A DNA stretch of 64,000 nt from positions 3,312,087 through 3,376,086 of the forward strand of contig JAMXDE010000006.1 of the NCBI GenBank assembly GCA_026770025.1, read 5' to 3'. This stretch comes from Craspedostauros australis. Taxonomy: Eukaryota; Bacillariophyta; Bacillariophyceae; Mastogloiales; Achnanthaceae. A model generated the notes under the pieces. It saw nothing but the letters and a program-made list of their open reading frames with translations. It searched no databases and was not told where the DNA came from. Every line of letters begins with the position of its first letter. Position 1 is the first letter of the stretch. The position numbers were made by a program, and so were the translations under genes. Shown here piece by piece: positions 59,160-64,000 of this stretch.

Positions 59160-62110
59160 AGAGGATTGGACATGTTGGATGTGATTGTTCGCGAGTAATT
59201 CGCACATGCGATGTTGTTGATATCATGTATGTCGTGTCTGTCATGTCCGCGCAGTGTCGCCGCAACAAACCGGGTACGGAGTCATCGAACACACAGGGTC
59301 TGGTCGTGGTGTTTTGTTAACCGTGCAACACGAGCAAAACAGACAGGCAACACCATCCTGAACCAAACATGACCAGCATCGACAGAAAGAGACAGAGGAG
59401 GATTGGACATGTTGGGTCTGATTGTTCCTGGACCTTTTTGTACATGCGATGTTGTTCACATTGTGTCTGTCGTGTCTGTCATGTCTGTGCAGTGTTGTCG
59501 CAACAAACCGGGTACGGAGTCATCGAACACACAGGGTCTGGTTGTGGGTATTTTGGCCACCGCACAACACCAGCCAAACAAACAGGCACAATCATCATCA
59601 ACCAAACATGACGATTGTCGACAAGCAGAGACAGAGGAGGATTGGGCGTGTTGGTTCTGATTGTTCATGGGCAATTTGCACATGAAATGTTGTTCACATT
59701 GTGTCTGTCGTGTCTGTTATGTCCGTGCAGTGTTGTCGCAACAAACCGGGTACGGAGTCATCGAACACACAGAGTCTGTTCGTGGTATTTTGGCAACCGT
59801 GCAACACCAGCCAAACAAACAGGCACAATCATCACGAACCAAACATGACCAGCATCGACAGACAGAGACAGAGAGACAAAGAACAAGAGGACCATGTCTG
59901 TCTGTGTGCGAGTATTTATGCACATGTGATGTTGTTGCTATCGTCAATGTTGCTATTAGCCTGTCTCTGTGCAGGACTATTGCAACCAACCAGCACCGGA
60001 GAGTCATCGAACACATAGGGTCTGGTTGTCGTACTTTTTTCGACCACACAACACAGCCAAACAAACAGGCACAATCATCACGAACCAAACATGACCAGCA
60101 TCGACAGACAGAGACAGAGAGACGAAGAACAAGAGGACCATGTCTGTTTGTGTGCGAGTATTTATGCACATGTGATGTTGTTGTTATCGTCAATGTTGCT
60201 ATTTAGCCTGTCTCCGTCCAGGACTATTGCAACCAACCAGCACCGGAGAGTCATCGAACACACAGGGTCTGTTCGTGGTACTTTTTCGACCACACAACAC
60301 CAGCCAAACACACAGGCGAAATCATCACGAACCAAACACAACCGCTGTCAACAGAGAGAGACAGAGACAAAGAACAGGAGGACCGTGTCTGTCTGTGTGC
60401 AAGTATTTATGCACATGTGATGTTGTTGTTATTGTCAATGTTGCTATTTGGCCTGTCTCTGTGCAGGACCATTGCAACCAACCAGCACCGGAGAGTCATC
60501 GGACACACAGGGTCTGTTCGTGGTACTTTTTCGATCGCGCAACACCAGCCAAACACACAGGCGAAATCATCACGAACCAAACACAACCGTTGTCAACAGA
60601 CAGAGACAGAGAGACGAAGAACAGGAGGACCCTGTCTGTCTGTGTGCGAGTATTTATGCACATGTGATGTTGTTGTTATCGTCAATGTTGCTATTTAGCC
60701 TGTCTCTGTGCAGGACCATTGCAACCAACCAGCACCGGAGAGTCATCGAACACACAGGGTCTGGTTATGGTATTTTTCGATCGCGCAACACCAGCCAAAC
60801 AAACAGGCACAATCATCACGAACCAAACATGACCAGCATCGACAGACAGAGACAGTGAGACGAAGAACAAGAGGACCATGTCTGTTTGTGTGCGAGTATT
60901 TATGCACATGTGATGTTGTTGTTATCGTCAATGTTGCTATTTAGCCTGTCTCCGTCCAGGACTATTGCAACCAACCAGCACCGGAGAGTCATCGGACACA
61001 CAGGGTCTGTTCGTGGTACTTTTTCGATCGCGCAACACAGCCAAACACACAGGCGAAATCATCACGAACCAAACATGACCAGCATCGACAGACAGAGGAC
61101 AGAGAGACGAAGAACAGGAGGACCGTGTCTGTCCTGTGTGCGAGTATTTAGGCCACATGTGATGTTGTTGTTATTGTCAATGTTGCTATTTAGCCTGTCT
61201 CTTGTGCAGGACCATTGCAACCAACCAGCACCGGAGAGTCATCGGACACACAGGGTCTGTTCGTGGACTTTTTCGATCGCGCAACACCAGCCAAACACAC
61301 AGGCGAAATCATCACGAACCAAACACAACCGCTGTCAACAGACAGAGACAGAGAGGACGAAGAACAGGAGGACCCTGTCTGTCTGTGTGCAAGTATTTAT
61401 GCACATGTGATGTTGTTGTTATTGTCAATGTTGCTATTTGGCCTGTCTCTGTCCAGGACTATTGCAACCAAACCAGCACCGGAGAGTCATCGGACACACA
61501 GGGTCTGTTCGTGGTACTTTTTTCGATCGCGCAACACCAGCCAAAACAAACAGGCACAATCATCAACGAACCAAACATGACCAGCATCGACAGACAGAGA
61601 CAGAGAGACGAAGAACAAGAGGACCATGTCTGTTTGTGTGCGAGTATTTATGCACATGTGATGTTGTTGTTATCGTCAATGTTGCTATTTAGCCTGTCTC
61701 TGTGCAGGACATTGCAACCAACCAGCACCGGAGAGTCATCGGACACACAGGGTCTGTTCGTGGTACTTTTTCGAACCACACAACACCAGCCAAACACACA
61801 GGCGAATCATCACGAACCAAACATGACCAGCATCGACAGACAGAGAGAGACAGAGACGAAGAACAAGAGAGGACCCATGTCTGTCTGTGTGCGAGTATTT
61901 TATGCCACATGTGATGTTGTTGTTATTGCCAATGTTTGCTATTTGGCCTGTCTCTGTGCAAGGACTATTGCAACCAACCAGCACCAGAGAGTCATGAACC
62001 CACAGGGTCTGGTTGTCGTTACTTTTTCGATCGCGCAACACCAGCCAAACACACAGGCGAAATAGACGAACCAAACATGACCAGCATCGACAGACACATG
62101 AGGAGGATTG
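59160..62110. repeat. Satellite array, units of about 237-256 bases
   Basis: Two subtypes. Subtype I (about 59,160-59,870, units near 237-240) starts with GAGGATTGGAC and contains CGCAACAAACCGGGTACGGA. Subtype II (about 59,870-62,100, about nine units) contains AACCAGCACCGGAGAGTC; its start points fall at 60,001, 60,247, 60,491, 60,738, 60,984, 61,234, 61,482, 61,731 and 61,987. Both share the CAACACCAGCCAAACA and CATGACCAGCATCGACAGA blocks. The array closes at about 62,100 with a subtype I-like GAGGATTGGAC. Single-base indels become frequent after about 61,000. Long open frames through it are by-products of the repeat. Confidence 0.9.
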
Positions 62111-63369
62111 GACGGCGGTGGTTGGATTGTCCTCAATGCCATTTGTTGCGTACATGTTGTGTCCATGTCTACCATACCAACAAACCGGGTAACAGACAGG
62201 TTGAGAATCAGGACTAATCGTAGTCAGTCATCAAGCACGCAACACAAGCAAAACAGACAGGCTAATTGTGACGACCGAACACACTTCGACCCAGACACAG
62301 AGACGAAAGGGGCGGGAGTATTTTGTCACAAGCGCCAGTTGACTGGGCAGTTCCCTCCGACGTTGACATTGTTTGGGTTGCATTTCGCCCTGGATTCGTG
62401 GATCGAACACTTCTTCTTTGTCGTCTCGTTCCTCGCTTTCCGCCATAGAGCAGTGTTTTCCTGTATCGCATTGGGCCCATTCGCCCGAATGTTGGGTCAG
62501 TGTTCGTCCGCTACACCATGCCCAGTTTTGAACGGTCTGCTCCATGTGGCACGATGTGCAGGAATATTGACGTGGTTGTTGCAGTTTTGAACTGACACAT
62601 TCAGGAGGAATGGTGCGAATCAATCCATTTGGGCATTTGTTAAGTCCCTTTTCAGTACTGGTTGAACGTAGATTTTGAGAATAATTTATGCCTCGTGTCC
62701 ATTCCGACGATAAACAACATTATTTAGACCCTTTGGTCGCCTGTTGTGCGTGATGTGGACAAAATTGGGACTATGGGAGTCCTTGAGATGAACCGATTTG
62801 GACCGAAATACCTCTGATTTTTGGACCCACTGTGATGTCATTTGGTGTGTTTATTACTTGTGACATTGATACGTATCCGTTAATGCACTAGGTCGTTATT
62901 CAACCACCAATGGATTGTCCGATTCGTGCATGGACTGTTTGCGACATTCCAAGGACATTAGCACCAACACCGAGGAATGGGGCATTTCGATTCGCTTGTT
63001 CGTCGATCACCAGGGTATACTCGACACACAGGCTATTGTCGATACTGATTCGTCTTTTTGCCGGTAACAGCGGGAAGGTATTGCATCACAGCGAACTCAC
63101 GATCGTGCTTGTTTCGTTTTCAGCACGAAGTCATAACGGGAGGAAACCAAACATGCCATGCCAACGGGACCGGAGCGCCCAGCACACACAAACACACAAG
63201 AAACCACCACAAACACACACAAAGAGAGAGAGAGAGGTGGATTGGAAAACGATGGCAACATTTGCCACCATCAACCCACATGGCCCAATTTCCCCCCAAA
63301 ACAAATCAATGTGGCCATAAAAACAAAAAATTCGCAAACACCACACACACCCACTCACCCACACACAAC
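62111..63369. other. Low-feature region between two repeat arrays
   Basis: No supported gene. A minus-strand stretch at about 62,623-62,300 contains Cys/His spacing (Cys-Thr-Ser-Cys-His) and charged residues that could be a decayed transposon zinc-finger part. CACACA runs occur at about 63,180-63,225. Nothing else is recognised. Confidence 0.35.
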
Positions 63370-64000
63370 GAATCGGTGCATTGGCGCATCAACACATCCG
63401 AACATTGGCGCATATCCAAACACATCCGAAACATTGGCGCATCTCGCATCAACACATCTGACACATGGGCGCATTCACGCTGTCCCTCATAAAAACATGA
63501 CCAAAACATTAGGCACGTCCACACATCAAACACATCCCCTGGCAACACTTCGAGACACATTGGTGCATTCAACTCGTCGTGCATCACCAACATGCACTAC
63601 TGGCGCATCCACTCGATCGTCGCATCAACACATCCGCACGAAACCCATCTTGGCACATCACTCGTCCTCGCAGCCACCCATACCGAACATTGGCGCATCC
63701 GATCATCCAGAAAATTGGCGCATCCCAACCGGACGTTGTCGCCATGAAACAAAATCCAAACTTGGCACTCCACTCGTTCTCACATCAACACATACGAACA
63801 CATTGGCGCATAACACTTGTCGTAAACATCAAACACATCCAACATTGGCACATTCTCACTCGTCCTCGCATAAACACATCTATGCACACTGGCGCTCCAC
63901 TCGTCGCGCATCAACACATCGAATTGAGCGCATGGCGATTCATCCGAACAATTGGCGCATACAGATTCATTACCGAACATTGGACGCATCCACGGATCAT
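63370..64000. repeat. Degenerate GGCGCATC minisatellite, continuing past the window end
   Basis: The motif ACATTGGCGCATC, often followed by AACACATCCGA or CACTCGTC, recurs about every 20-45 bases to the last base (for example near 63,384, 63,405, 63,435, 63,694, 63,714, 63,802, 63,952, 63,978). Units are diverged and spacing is irregular, unlike the regular satellite to the left. Confidence 0.75.

Noticed and set aside
59661-62065. Long plus-strand frames through 59.6-62.1 kb
   Set aside because: They are translations of the approximately 246-base satellite and change frame from unit to unit.
59160-64000. CRISPR-like array
   Set aside because: Units are too long or too irregular, there are no spacers between constant short repeats, and the genome is eukaryotic.

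Overview
The window is nuclear DNA from a eukaryote, most likely a diatom or a close stramenopile. This is an inference from several things seen in the sequence. One gene has a signal peptide followed by an Asp-Ala|Phe junction and a basic transit region, the bipartite plastid-targeting layout of secondary red-lineage plastids. A small Trp-Tyr protein family of diatom type occurs three times. Coding regions are long and almost intron-free, 5' leaders are CAA-rich, and GA/CT tracts are common. There are no bacterial operons, and no tRNA, rRNA or CRISPR array was recognised.

Left part (1-29,160) is ordinary gene space. Three dispersed paralogues of the Trp-Tyr family lie at 347, 11,759 and 16,342. 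A tandem pair of minus-strand type II membrane GT61-like glycosyltransferases (2,624-4,060 and 5,070-6,509) is followed by a membrane-anchored FkbM-type methyltransferase (7,389-8,333), so three glycan-type enzymes are adjacent. A 7.4 kb uninterrupted gene (18,731-26,158) encodes about 2,475 residues with a DUF1769-like region, a beta-rich module, amphipathic Thr-Gly-Lys-Val repeats, a PH-like region and a DUF547-like C-terminus. It converges on a plastid DUF3611-type membrane protein (26,512-27,378, minus), which is divergent from an RRM-PWI splicing-factor-like gene (27,899-29,161).

Middle part (29,340-56,360) is a segmental-duplication array. Copy A (about 29,350-31,975) is old and internally deleted. 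Copies B (about 32,530-43,186) and C (about 45,570-56,361) are direct repeats of about 10.7 kb separated by a 2.4 kb spacer. Each long copy carries, in order, a dead FAD monooxygenase (+), an intact RNI/LRR-like gene (-), a conserved region of uncertain coding status, a secreted two-domain protein with one intron, an alpha-helical protein with an Asp-Ser-Ile-Asn minisatellite tail, and a decayed AAA-type ATPase (-). The spacer holds a degenerate HI0933-type flavoprotein. The FAD genes are broken in all three copies, while the LRR-like genes stay open in all three.

Right part (56,362-64,000) is repeat-rich: a broken Harbinger-like DDE transposase (minus, 57,866-58,915), an approximately 246 bp satellite in two subtypes (59,160-62,110), and a degenerate GGCGCATC minisatellite running off the window end.

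I found no complete novel system that I can name. The strongest leads are the duplicated LRR/secreted/helical gene array with a patch of purely amino-acid-changing differences, the unusual giant DUF1769-DUF547 protein, and the diatom-type Trp-Tyr family.
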